This document shows, in pieces, positions 43,518 to 51,798 of a stretch of DNA of 64,000 nt. A program made the translations under genes and the position numbers. Source of the DNA: Syntrophothermus lipocalidus DSM 12680 (GTDB lineage Bacteria > Bacillota > Syntrophomonadia > Syntrophomonadales > Syntrophothermaceae). Under the pieces are notes generated by a model. That model was not told the DNA's origin, did no database searches, and saw only the letters and a list, made by a program, of their open reading frames with translations. Numbering within the stretch: position 1 is the stretch's first letter; the number at the start of each line of letters is the position of its first letter. The stretch covers positions 1,488,001 to 1,552,000 of the forward strand of contig NC_014220.1 of the NCBI RefSeq assembly GCF_000092405.1, in the 5' to 3' direction.

Positions 43518-44866
43518 TGAACCCCACCCCCTTCGCGTGCCATTCTCCGCACATAATTCACCAGCCCATCAGCAGTAGCCTCGACCACGTCGATAGCCTT
43601 ACCGCTCCGTTCCATCAGTTCCCCTACTGTCATATCATCCAGAAAGTAATCGTGGTCTTCTCTTAGGACTACATCTGGAATAAGGATTATGCCTTTTTCG
43701 TCCGAAGAATCAGCCAGCGCCCTTTCAATATCCTGGCCGGTCAACAAACCCGTGACCGTCACTTCTTCCCCGAAGAAACGGTTACTAACAGGCATCACGG
43801 CAACCTCTAGCCCTTTGATCCGGTTCAACCTTCGCGCAGCTCTCTCCAATACCAGACGGGCACCATGGCCACACACCAGAGTAAGCCTAGTTCTTTCCGG
43901 CAATTCGCGCGGTAAGTCGTTATCTAATTCGGTTAGCCGGTCCAAAAACTCGCGGGCCATACCTATACCGTTCTCAATCTGCGGATACCCGTCATAATAC
44001 TCGTTTGGTGGAAAGTCTTGCTCAGCCTTGATAAAGAACTCATCCGCCAGGTACACTAACCCTAACCCAAGCTCAGCTCTAAACTGGCGCTGCCAAGCCT
44101 GTCCCCGGGTTATCACGTCTTGAGCCTTAACCTTATCTACCGCCTGCAACGGGTATAAACCTTGTCTGTACCTGGTTAGTCCTACGGGCACAATTCCTAT
44201 CGATAAGACCGTGGGCCAAAAGCTGGCTAAGGTAGAAACCGTTTCGGCCAGCACTTCGCCGTCGTTAATCCCTGGGCAAAGAACCACTTGTGTGTGAACT
44301 TGCAAACCCAAGTCGCGAAGCCTGTTTAAATCAGAAATGATTTGGCCGCCTTTTTCGTTGCCCAGCATACAAGCCCTGACCCGGGAGTCCGTCGCGTGAA
44401 CCGAGACATATAAGGGGCTGAGGCGCAGAGCCGCTATCGCCTCCCAGTCCTCCCGATCCAGATTAGTAAGAGTTATAAAATTCCCGTACAAAAAAGAAAG
44501 GCGATAGTCATCATCCTTGGTCCGCAGGGATTTTCTAACCCCAGAGGGCAATTGATCCATAAAACAAAAAAGACACCGGTTGCGGCAAGTCCGGAGCCTG
44601 TCAAACACAGCTCCAGAAAACACAAGCCCCAGGTCTTCATCATATTCCTTTTCTATTTCAATACTCCAGACCTCTCCATCGGCTTTTTCAATATCGAGGA
44701 CCACGACTTCCTCGCTGGTGTAATACTGGTATTCCAAGATGTCCTTGACCGGCCTTCTGTTCACGGCCAGCAACTTGTCCCCTGCTTCTATGCCTAGCTC
44801 GGAGGCTATGCTTGCGGGAACAACTTTCTCGATCCTGATTCCTCTTCTCCCCAAGGCGCAACTCAC
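43502..44866 (-). CDS. PDZ/radical-SAM/DUF512 protein
   Basis: 454 aa. The N-terminal PDZ-like segment is IEKVVPASIASELGIEAGDKLLAVN; then the RTCRNRCLFCFMDQLP motif (C-x3-C-x2-C) typical of radical SAM enzymes; then DUF512 over about residues 220-420 (GINDGEVLAETV, VPVGLTRYR, ADEFFIKAE). Members are widespread in Clostridia, usually next to der as here, and no function is established. GTG start with a rather distant SD. Confidence 0.9.
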   Translation of the reverse strand: MSCALGRRGIRIEKVVPASIASELGIEAGDKLLAVNRRPVKDILEYQYYTSEEVVVLDIEKADGEVWSIEIEKEYDEDLGLVFSGAVFDRLRTCRNRCLFCFMDQLPSGVRKSLRTKDDDYRLSFLYGNFITLTNLDREDWEAIAALRLSPLYVSVHATDSRVRACMLGNEKGGQIISDLNRLRDLGLQVHTQVVLCPGINDGEVLAETVSTLASFWPTVLSIGIVPVGLTRYRQGLYPLQAVDKVKAQDVITRGQAWQRQFRAELGLGLVYLADEFFIKAEQDFPPNEYYDGYPQIENGIGMAREFLDRLTELDNDLPRELPERTRLTLVCGHGARLVLERAARRLNRIKGLEVAVMPVSNRFFGEEVTVTGLLTGQDIERALADSSDEKGIILIPDVVLREDHDYFLDDMTVGELMERSGKAIDVVEATADGLVNYVRRMAREGGGVQWPGR

Positions 44867-44926
44867 CTCATACTTTTTCCACCTAATTATCTAATAAAGA
44901 TGGTAGCCAAGCAAGCTATCGAAGTT

Positions 44927-45907
44927 CTAAGTTCCCTCATCGAAAAGTACAAACTCAGACTTCGGGTCCCAGGCTTTGGCGGTATGCAAGGCTTTTTCAA
45001 TGCTTTCCACCTGCTCTCTGATGGTGTCCAACTGGGGGCTAACAATACGCTTCGATACAACCCGGTTCAGCCACTGTCCTCCGGGCCACCGGCTGAGTGC
45101 AGCCGCCGTTCTGACCCAGGTTTCGTTCTTTATCCTCACCGCTGTAATCAATATCGGACGGCAATCCGATTCAAACATTTGAACCAGGCAGGCCAAAGCC
45201 CTAGCCCCTGTCTCCATTTCTCGCCCTACCCCGATGGTGTAAACCCGGTTGCCGTCTTTATCGGTCCCCACAAAAACGGGGGACCCGTCACTCTCGAGCC
45301 AGGCATCCCAGCAAGTGTCGACCACGAGATCACTATTCCTGATCCCATTCAGAAGCATGCGTGCGGCTAGTATGGAGTGATGCGCGGTTGTAGTACCCAA
45401 AATCACAACATCCGTAGATTTTTTGTTTCTCGGCAACGAGACGTGAAAATGCTTGTCTCTAGCCTTCAGCTGGCAGTCCTTTACCATCTTGACTAGGTGA
45501 AAAAACGCTTTTCTGGTACCGTATATTACCAGCGGTCGGCCGATAGATAACAGTCCCATCCGGCGCGAAAGATACCCGCCTATCATCATAATCCAGTTCA
45601 CGCAGGCCATCGTGTTTACTACTCTCAGTTCCTGTTCGGCCCCGATTATTTTGGCCATCCCCTCCAGTGTCCGGCTGAACCGTTCTCCCATCCCTTTTTT
45701 TCCCAACACATAGACTTCATTACCGTACTCGTCTACCCCCATCATGCGGATGAGACCGAAATCGTTCCCATCAGTCTTATCAAAATATGGGAGTCTCATC
45801 AACTCGTCCCCAGTGGGCAAACGGTGGGTTGGCAATAAACCTAGATGGATGCCGGCGGCAGTTACCGACGAGTGAGCTCCTCCATAACAGTGATATATGA
45901 TCTTCAT
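44927..45907 (-). CDS. DUF3189 family protein, two tandem copies
   Basis: 326 aa. Two homologous halves can be seen: residues about 1-135 (MKIIYHCYGGAHSSVTAAGIHLG, KTDGNDFGLIRMMGVDEYGNEVY) and about 165-310 (DVVILGTTTAHHSILAARMLLNG, WLESDGSPVFVGTDKDGNRVY). The shared DxxGNxVY and AHxS motifs suggest an internal duplication of a DUF3189 module. DUF3189 proteins are mostly confined to spore-forming Clostridia; the function is unknown. It lies between spoIIP and the DUF512 gene. Confidence 0.8.
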   Translation of the reverse strand: MKIIYHCYGGAHSSVTAAGIHLGLLPTHRLPTGDELMRLPYFDKTDGNDFGLIRMMGVDEYGNEVYVLGKKGMGERFSRTLEGMAKIIGAEQELRVVNTMACVNWIMMIGGYLSRRMGLLSIGRPLVIYGTRKAFFHLVKMVKDCQLKARDKHFHVSLPRNKKSTDVVILGTTTAHHSILAARMLLNGIRNSDLVVDTCWDAWLESDGSPVFVGTDKDGNRVYTIGVGREMETGARALACLVQMFESDCRPILITAVRIKNETWVRTAAALSRWPGGQWLNRVVSKRIVSPQLDTIREQVESIEKALHTAKAWDPKSEFVLFDEGT

Positions 45908-45963
45908 AGAACCAAACCTCTACCGCGGGCCAGTATTTGCCTCCATTTATCACCCGTCGTCCA

Positions 45964-47022
45964 TCATGCCCGGTTACGGTTCAAGTATACGTACCCGGCG
46001 TAGATAATTCCGGCTGCCACGACAACCCAAAGCACCGTAGTCCAATCTGATTTCCTTTGTCCTTTTTCCTGGTTAAGCAACGGCTTCTCGGCGGCCTTGG
46101 CGTCAATGCCCAGCACAGGAGCCAGCGACTGGGCAAAAAGTGCTACCCCTTTCTCGGCTTCTGTCTTCCTATTGGAGTCCGCTCCCACTTCGACCAAAAC
46201 AGCCCGCGGAGTCAAGTCCTGGTTGTAGTTGCCCTTCCCCAAGAAAATCCCGCCTGAGAGGCCAGGGGCTGCCTGGTCCATCTGAGCCTTCAGTCTCTTG
46301 GCGAACTCCAGGTTTGAATTGATGTTAGCGTTTTGCCGTCCTATAACCAGCTTGACCTTGGTCACGTCGTTTCCCTTCACCGTGGTCCTGTAAACGTCTG
46401 GAGGTACGGAATCACGATGGACGTCCACCAGCAGGCTTGCACCTTTCTTCAGCAACTTGACCGCGGTTCGCCGGGAACGGTAGTAAGCGTTGGCATCGTG
46501 CGGTTCGTGGCTTGTCGTGTCATGGATCACCCGGACTCCCATCGCTTCCAGTTTCTTTCGCAGGGTCTCTCCTACGTCGATAATGCCACCGCCTCCCCGG
46601 CGGCTTTCGGTTCCATCGCTGGGAACAAAAGCCTCGTCGTTATGAGTGTGGTAAATCGCTACCAGCGGTCGCTTCTTGTTAAAAGCCGTCAACACGGATA
46701 AAACCGAACTTTTCACTGTATTGTTGTTGAATTCCGGCATCTTTTCCTTGCCGACATACTCACAGTAGGCTTTGTTGCCGACTATTCGCGTGACCTTATA
46801 CCGGTCGTTCGATGGGGTAATATATTCGTCTCCTACACTTACGGTCAGAGCGGTGCAGTCCAGTACCTGCCCTTTTTCACCTATAAGGGTAAAATAACTG
46901 CCATCGGTTCTCTCTGTTTCGGCCAGGACAGTCTTTACGTTCGGCCCGGCACTGAGAACCGTTGTCAAGATTGTTATCACCAGCAGCTTGACTAACCACT
47001 TTTTACTCATGCCTCTGCTCAT
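45964..47022 (-). CDS. spoIIP: Stage II sporulation protein P
   Basis: 352 aa. An N-terminal membrane anchor/signal (residues about 8-34), the amidase domain with IYHTHNDEAFVPS, VGETLRKKLEAMGVRVIHD, DVHRDSVPP and a C-terminal transmembrane helix (VLWVVVAAGIIYAGYVYL). SpoIIP is a peptidoglycan amidase/endopeptidase in the DMP complex for septal thinning and engulfment. The C-terminal second helix is less usual. It overlaps the DUF1614 gene by 20 bp. Confidence 0.93.
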   Translation of the reverse strand: MSRGMSKKWLVKLLVITILTTVLSAGPNVKTVLAETERTDGSYFTLIGEKGQVLDCTALTVSVGDEYITPSNDRYKVTRIVGNKAYCEYVGKEKMPEFNNNTVKSSVLSVLTAFNKKRPLVAIYHTHNDEAFVPSDGTESRRGGGGIIDVGETLRKKLEAMGVRVIHDTTSHEPHDANAYYRSRRTAVKLLKKGASLLVDVHRDSVPPDVYRTTVKGNDVTKVKLVIGRQNANINSNLEFAKRLKAQMDQAAPGLSGGIFLGKGNYNQDLTPRAVLVEVGADSNRKTEAEKGVALFAQSLAPVLGIDAKAAEKPLLNQEKGQRKSDWTTVLWVVVAAGIIYAGYVYLNRNRA

Positions 47023-47719
47023 CCCCCTGTTCTCCTAAGAGCGGTTTGCGTGCGGGATCAGGGTGAGGCTCTTTTAGGTTCTCCACCAAGGCTTCGGAAC
47101 GCCCTCGGCTTCGAGGTCCCCCTTGCAGCCTTTCACGGATCTCTCCTATGACTTCAGCCAACAACACTGCGAGAATCCCTGACAGTACCAAAGCATCAAA
47201 GGCTCCTGCTCCGCCGATGTGAACTATCCCCGGCCCCCCAACCCGTACCAGCCAAAAATACTGGCCTATGTCAAGGGCCATTACCCCAACCACCGCGGCA
47301 AAAAAGGCTCCCCGCCGCGATCTTCCAGCCAGGTAGCCAACCACGCCAGCCACTAACGGGTATACGTACAACGGATCCACGAACATGCTCTCAGGTTCTG
47401 CTCCCATGATCTTGGAGGTGAGAAACAACACCAAGGCAGTTACTACGGCGGCAGCAATACCTCTAACCCACTCCTTACTGGTTCCAGCCCGGGCCAATAC
47501 ATAAAAAGCGAGGATTACCGGTATTATGCCGCCTAAATTGACGGTGATTCTTCCGGTAACCGGTAAATCTATGAAGCTGCCAACAATAATAAGAGCTACA
47601 ACCGCGAGTGCCCCCCGGTCGGTCAGTCTCATCCGGTCCAAAACCCGGTGCGCTACTCCGAAGTATATTAGAATCGAGACAATTAACAAAGTAATCATGC
47701 CTACAGGAAAATTCGTCAC
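47003..47719 (-). CDS. DUF1614 membrane protein
   Basis: 238 aa from a GTG with AAGGAAGG 6 bp upstream (the frame is open to 47767). Six or seven hydrophobic segments are followed by a charged C-terminal tail (about residue 195 on). GRITVNLGGIIPVILAFYVLARA and VHIGGAGAFDALVLSGILA match DUF1614. In spore formers this family is commonly next to spoIIP. It lies upstream of spoIIP and is translationally coupled to it. The role is unknown. Confidence 0.8.
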   Translation of the reverse strand: MTNFPVGMITLLIVSILIYFGVAHRVLDRMRLTDRGALAVVALIIVGSFIDLPVTGRITVNLGGIIPVILAFYVLARAGTSKEWVRGIAAAVVTALVLFLTSKIMGAEPESMFVDPLYVYPLVAGVVGYLAGRSRRGAFFAAVVGVMALDIGQYFWLVRVGGPGIVHIGGAGAFDALVLSGILAVLLAEVIGEIRERLQGGPRSRGRSEALVENLKEPHPDPARKPLLGEQGDEQRHE

Positions 47720-48024
47720 TCTATCCCTTCCTTTCCCGCCTTGTTCCCAAAGATAGGTTTCCCCCACCGTACAGGATTATGCAATGACTGGCTTGTGTTT
47801 CATCGCGATTACCTGTTAACTTGAAAGTCGATGTTCCTTGCGAAATAACGCGGCTATTTTCCCCTCTCGCTCGCAAGGCTAGAAAATTCCTTGGACTATG
47901 AAAACCCAGAAAAACATAATAAAATTAAGGCTAGAAGAGAGAACGGTCGCGTTAATAAGCGTCGACCTTGAGCCGACTCTTTACTGTTCAATATGAGATT
48001 GTTTTCGGGGGAGGTTGATATCTG
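47720..48024. other. Divergent intergenic region, no gene recognised
   Basis: About 300 bp between the DUF1614 gene (minus) and the plus-strand gene at 48025. A possible plus-strand promoter TTGAGC-18-TATGAG lies near 47970-48000, weak. Nothing else is supportable. Confidence 0.3.
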
Positions 48025-48594
48025 GTGGATCTTTACAGAGCGTGGTCGGTGGTAGACGGTTTTCGGGGGCACGATCGAGTTAGACTTAACTGGTTTGTAA
48101 TAGGGAGGGAAAAACCAGTCGCACCCTATGAAGAACTTATTAAGGACTATGACTCCGATGATGCCGAAATCGTTTACGATCACTTGGTTGTTAAAGAGCT
48201 TCTCACTCTCCAAGAATTAGAAGAACTGCGCCAGTACATCACAAATACACATAACACCGAAATATTTGCCGAAAAAGTAGAACTGCCTGTCAGGAGAGGA
48301 GGCCTGTCTTATTCTCTAGTTATGATGAGCGGGCAAGACGACTTCATTTTCTTACCCGAGGAAGCGGGGTACAATCTAAGCGTCAATATCTTAGCACATT
48401 ACGATTTGAAAGGTTGCCCGCCTGCAGCCAATATAGAAACCGTAGAAGCCCTGGAGGGATTGGAAAATTGGGAACTACGTTTTCTTCAGTTGTGTTTGCA
48501 GGAACTTGGTATCCTTTCCTTCGATGAGGATGCTTTGGCCGAAATCGCAAAGAAGGTTTCCGATAGCCACGGTCTAGCCGTGGTTAGAAGATAG
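48025..48594 (+). CDS. Protein of unknown function, plus-strand
   Basis: 189 aa, GTG start with GGGGGAGG 10 bp upstream. It is acidic, without signal or transmembrane helix. The sequence mixes helix-rich segments (EELRQYITNTHNTEIF) and strand-rich ones (GGLSYSLVMMSGQDDFIFLPEEAGYNLSV). No family is recognised. It is one of only three plus-strand genes and ends just before a perfect 30-bp-arm inverted repeat. Confidence 0.65.
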   Translation: MDLYRAWSVVDGFRGHDRVRLNWFVIGREKPVAPYEELIKDYDSDDAEIVYDHLVVKELLTLQELEELRQYITNTHNTEIFAEKVELPVRRGGLSYSLVMMSGQDDFIFLPEEAGYNLSVNILAHYDLKGCPPAANIETVEALEGLENWELRFLQLCLQELGILSFDEDALAEIAKKVSDSHGLAVVRR

Positions 48595-48598
48595 GGTA

Positions 48599-48661
48599 AA
48601 CCAGGGGGACGGTTCCTGCGGTTTATTTTTCAAATAAACCGCAGGAACCGTCCCCCTGGTT
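48599..48661. repeat. Perfect inverted repeat, 30-bp arms, REP/MITE-like
   Basis: The two arms (AACCAGGGGGACGGTTCCTG... and its complement) pair over 30 bp with a 3-nt loop between convergent genes. Similar GGGGACGGTTC-type intergenic hairpins recur in other Firmicutes, often as REP-like elements linked to TnpA/RAYT transposases. It could also terminate both genes, though it lacks a T-run. Confidence 0.85.
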
Positions 48662-48670
48662 GTGGTTGCT

Positions 48671-49582
48671 TCAGTTATTTACCGCAAGCTGCTCGCCATC
48701 GGACGAAAACACGATGGTTCCGTCAATGTCGGTACGGTAAACCTGGATACCGTTTCGGCTCAAGGCATCCAGGGTTTCACGGTGAGGGTGCCCGTAGTCA
48801 TTGTTTCGCCCCACGGAAATGACCGCATATTTCGGCGAAACCCTTTGAAGAAAAGCCTCCGTGGTGGCATCTGAACTTCCATGGTGAGCAACTTTCAATA
48901 CATCGGCTCGGAGGTCGCTTCCCGATTCAATCATTTGCTGTTCAGATGTCTTGCCAGCATCACCTGTAAATAGGAAGGCCGTGCTACCGTAAACTACTCT
49001 TATGACAGCCGAATAGTCGTTGAGGTCCTCATAACTGCTCGCGCCCGGGGCTAGCACTCGGGCCTCCACTCCTCTATCCTTTACGATCAGAACCCCCTTT
49101 TCCGCAGCAGTTACTGCCAGCTCCTTCCTCTGCAGGCTTAGTAACACTTCTTGGAAACTCCTGGTAGTGTGGGTAACCCTAGGCATATACACTTTGCCGA
49201 TGTCAAACGCTTCTATCACCTCGTCCAGTCCCCCGATATGATCAGCATGAGGGTGCGTAGCTACTAGGTAGTCAATAACTCTAACCCTGTGTTCCCGCAA
49301 GTAATCGACTATAAAGGGAGCATTCTGGTCGTCGCCTGCGTCTATCAACATCACCTTGCCATTTGGAAACTGAACCAAGATGCAATCCCCCTGACCGACA
49401 TCGATGAAATGCACTATTAACTGCCGGGAGGCAGGCCTTTTCTCATCCGCCGTTGGTCCCCACACGCTGCTAGTAGAAAGATGCTGGCTACTGTCGTCGC
49501 TCGTGGTTTTTTCGAACTCACATCCTGAAACAAGAGCGATGGCTAGAACCAACACCACCAGAAGCTTGCAAAGCCACTTCAC
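48671..49582 (-). CDS. ComEC-type metallo-beta-lactamase-fold lipoprotein
   Basis: 303 aa with a lipoprotein signal (LVSGC, Cys 21) and a metallo-hydrolase domain: VGQGDCILVQFPNGKVMLIDAG, the metal motif ATHPHADHIGGLDE, GDAGKTSEQQMIESG and VAHHGSSDATTE. It resembles the C-terminal nuclease domain of ComEC as a stand-alone, secreted, lipid-anchored protein. GTG start. DUF3006 lies directly upstream, a frequent partner. Confidence 0.85.
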   Translation of the reverse strand: MKWLCKLLVVLVLAIALVSGCEFEKTTSDDSSQHLSTSSVWGPTADEKRPASRQLIVHFIDVGQGDCILVQFPNGKVMLIDAGDDQNAPFIVDYLREHRVRVIDYLVATHPHADHIGGLDEVIEAFDIGKVYMPRVTHTTRSFQEVLLSLQRKELAVTAAEKGVLIVKDRGVEARVLAPGASSYEDLNDYSAVIRVVYGSTAFLFTGDAGKTSEQQMIESGSDLRADVLKVAHHGSSDATTEAFLQRVSPKYAVISVGRNNDYGHPHRETLDALSRNGIQVYRTDIDGTIVFSSDGEQLAVNN

Positions 49583-49587
49583 TATAC

Positions 49588-49803
49588 CTATGAGCGCTCT
49601 CCCCCTTTTTCGAACAAAGAATCGGCCATTTTTTGCATTTCGGTTAAGCGGCGAGCACTGGCTTCGTGGTCAATGGTTACACTCAATAATAGAACCTGCC
49701 CTTCCTTGGCCCCTGCCGGGAGCAAGCGACGTGGCACGTTGAAGACCGTACCGTCCAATTCCAGTACCGCCCAATCGTCTTCAATTCTATCGACGATCAG
49801 CAT
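49588..49803 (-). CDS. DUF3006 family protein
   Basis: 71 aa. The pattern IVDRIEDDWAVLELDG, NVPRRLLPAGAKEGQVL and a helical C-terminus match DUF3006, a small beta-rich domain of unknown function. It is regularly encoded beside ComEC-like metallo-hydrolases, as here (5 bp spacing), so the pair probably acts together. Start ATG. Confidence 0.8.
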   Translation of the reverse strand: MLIVDRIEDDWAVLELDGTVFNVPRRLLPAGAKEGQVLLLSVTIDHEASARRLTEMQKMADSLFEKGGERS

Positions 49804-49846
49804 TCGTAATCACCACTTTTTTCTTTCGCCCAAACGGCTCCCCGAA

Positions 49847-50896
49847 CTATTGTCTCCTACCCCAAGAACTCACATCTATCCCTCTGACCCTTAACCATTC
49901 CGCTGTTTTCCCTACTATTACAATTGGTTGTCTTCTCAATTCGAACGGGGTTCGGGCTCCTGTCATCAGACAAATAGCCTTCAGCCGGTATAGGTAAGTA
50001 TCCATCCATCTACTCAGCTTCTCTCTACCTCCTCCTTGCAAAACCTTGAGCAGAATACCAGCCACCCCCACTAAGTCTGCTCCCAAGCCCAGGGCTTTGG
50101 CTGCCCGGAGGGGAGACGAGATCCCTCCAGTAGCGATAACCTTGACTTCACGGTTCAGTGAAAGCACTTCTATTAAACTGACAGCAGTCGGAATGCCCCA
50201 AAGCGCCATCTCTTCGTCGAAAAGCCCACCGCGCTCGTTTTCTATGGCAATAAAATTTGTACCTCCATGTCCTCCTATATCGAGGTATTTTACCCCAACG
50301 GAAATAAGCTTGTCCGCTACCTCACGTGACATCCCGAAGCCAACCTCTTTTACAATCACAGGTACCGGCAAACGCTCAACCAGTTCATGAATGTTGTCTA
50401 GAACCCCCTCAAATTTCCGGTCGCCCTCCGCCATAGCCAATTCCTGCGGAACGTTGAGGTGAACCTGCAACCCGTCTGCTTCGACCATCTCCACCGCCCG
50501 CATAGCCACCGAAACCTTGGCAAGGGCACTGACGTTGGCCAGCACCAGACCCCCGGGATTAACCTGCCGCACAACTTGAAAACTCTCTAGGCAGGCATCT
50601 TCTTCCACGCCTATGATCTGTGACCCCACCGCCATACCCAGCCCATACTCCGCAGCCAGCATGGCCAGGCTCTCGTTTATATCGCGAGCCTCATTTATAC
50701 CTCCACTCATGGCGTTGATGAGTAAGGGAGCTTGCAAGCGGCGACCTAGAAATTCGGTACCAAGCTCAATCTGGTTCAATTCTAGCTCGGGGACCGCATT
50801 GTGAACCAGAAATACATCTTCGAAACCGGTGGCCCCGGGACCTAGTGGAAGCTCCAAAGCTAACCGGAGGTGTTCCAGCTTACGACGAGTTCTTAT
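49847..50896 (-). CDS. fni: Type 2 isopentenyl-diphosphate delta-isomerase, apparent AUA start
   Basis: 349 aa when started at ATA (50896). FMN-binding GGISSPLRAAKALGLGADLVGVAG and substrate motifs (NAMSGG, LQVHLNVPQELAM) identify Idi-2, which interconverts IPP and DMAPP. The nearest ordinary start is a TTG at 50857 (336 aa), but that would drop RTRRKLEHLRLAL, which matches the conserved R-K-x-x-H phosphate-binding motif of the family. Upstream in this frame there is no ATG, GTG or TTG before a stop, and AAGGAAGTG stands 5-8 bp before the ATA, which overlaps the mobA stop (ATAA). The family identity is sure; the start codon is the inferred part. Confidence 0.85.
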   Translation of the reverse strand: MRTRRKLEHLRLALELPLGPGATGFEDVFLVHNAVPELELNQIELGTEFLGRRLQAPLLINAMSGGINEARDINESLAMLAAEYGLGMAVGSQIIGVEEDACLESFQVVRQVNPGGLVLANVSALAKVSVAMRAVEMVEADGLQVHLNVPQELAMAEGDRKFEGVLDNIHELVERLPVPVIVKEVGFGMSREVADKLISVGVKYLDIGGHGGTNFIAIENERGGLFDEEMALWGIPTAVSLIEVLSLNREVKVIATGGISSPLRAAKALGLGADLVGVAGILLKVLQGGGREKLSRWMDTYLYRLKAICLMTGARTPFELRRQPIVIVGKTAEWLRVRGIDVSSWGRRQ

Positions 50897-51495
50897 GTTA
50901 TCACTTCCTTTGCTATTTCCTGAGCCTTGAGCAAGTTATCCCGACTGTTGACATTGTAAAACATTATCTCTGCCTGCCCGAACAGAGCCACTTCTTCTTC
51001 TGTGATATACCTCACTTCCAGCTCTTCCTTATATATCCGGCTAATCTTTAGCTTGTTTTCGCTTAAACACCGCTCAAAAACCGGCAAACAGGACTTTGCA
51101 TAAACAGCAAACAGTGGCTGAAACCGGCCGCCAATAAGAGGCGCGACCACATCGTACCCTGGTAGAAGTTTTATCATCCACTCCCCTAGCGCCAGGTTTA
51201 TAAACGGCATATCACAGGCAACTGCCAGGATTGCGGGGGCCCTAGAGTGTGATAATCCAGAATGTAACCCGCTTAAAGGACCTTTGCCCGGTATGATGTC
51301 GGAAACCACCTTGACTCCCAGGTCATCATACAGCTCCGGCTGATTGCTCACGATGAAAATCTCCTCAAAACGGTCTTTGAATTTGGCAACGATGATGTCT
51401 ATGATCCTCTTTCCGCCAACCCTAGAAAACGCTTTGTTCTCCGCCATCCGAGAGCTCATACCCCCGGATAATATCACACCACTAGCGTTTAACAT
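50893..51495 (-). CDS. mobA: Molybdenum cofactor guanylyltransferase (MobA-like)
   Basis: 200 aa NTP transferase with the N-terminal GVILSGGMSSRMAENKAF signature (GxSxRM...K), and LAVACDMPFINLALGEWM near residue 90-110. It attaches GMP to molybdopterin to form MGD, the cofactor needed by the formate dehydrogenase at the left end. Its stop overlaps the fni start. ATG after AGGAG. A MobA-like sugar nucleotidyltransferase is a less likely alternative. Confidence 0.9.
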   Translation of the reverse strand: MLNASGVILSGGMSSRMAENKAFSRVGGKRIIDIIVAKFKDRFEEIFIVSNQPELYDDLGVKVVSDIIPGKGPLSGLHSGLSHSRAPAILAVACDMPFINLALGEWMIKLLPGYDVVAPLIGGRFQPLFAVYAKSCLPVFERCLSENKLKISRIYKEELEVRYITEEEVALFGQAEIMFYNVNSRDNLLKAQEIAKEVIT

Positions 51496-51521
51496 AGATG
51501 CTCCTCTCCTGTTGAAGTTAC

Positions 51522-51548
51522 AAAAAAAGCTGCCTCCTGGCAGCTTTT
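51522..51548 (-). terminator. Intrinsic terminator after the FmdB-like gene
   Basis: AAGCTGCC-AGGA-GGCAGCTT followed by TTTTT, between the FmdB-like gene and mobA. Confidence 0.9.
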
Positions 51549-51559
51549 CACCTTATAGC

Positions 51560-51775
51560 TCACCCAGTTCCTGCTACACCACAACCGCCACAAGCATCCG
51601 ACGGAGTAAAATTGTTTCCGCCAGAACGGGATCCAGGCGCAAAAAACGGAGATAATAACTGCTTCACCTTAGTATTACCACACTGCGGGCACTTTACGCT
51701 GCTCTTCTCTTCATTCGAGACTCTCTTGACGAATTCATGCCCGCATTCCTCGCATTTGAAATCAAAGAACGGCAC
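51560..51775 (-). CDS. FmdB-family zinc ribbon protein
   Basis: 71 aa. The zinc ribbon has C8-x2-C11 and C29-x2-C32 (FDFKCEECGHEF, SVKCPQCGN), followed by a Gly/Ser-rich tail with another CGGCG. FmdB-type proteins are putative regulators named for the methanogen formylmethanofuran dehydrogenase locus; no role is established here. GTG start with GGAGGGG upstream. Confidence 0.85.
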   Translation of the reverse strand: MPFFDFKCEECGHEFVKRVSNEEKSSVKCPQCGNTKVKQLLSPFFAPGSRSGGNNFTPSDACGGCGVAGTG

Positions 51776-51798
51776 GGCCTACACCCCTCCATAGAAGA

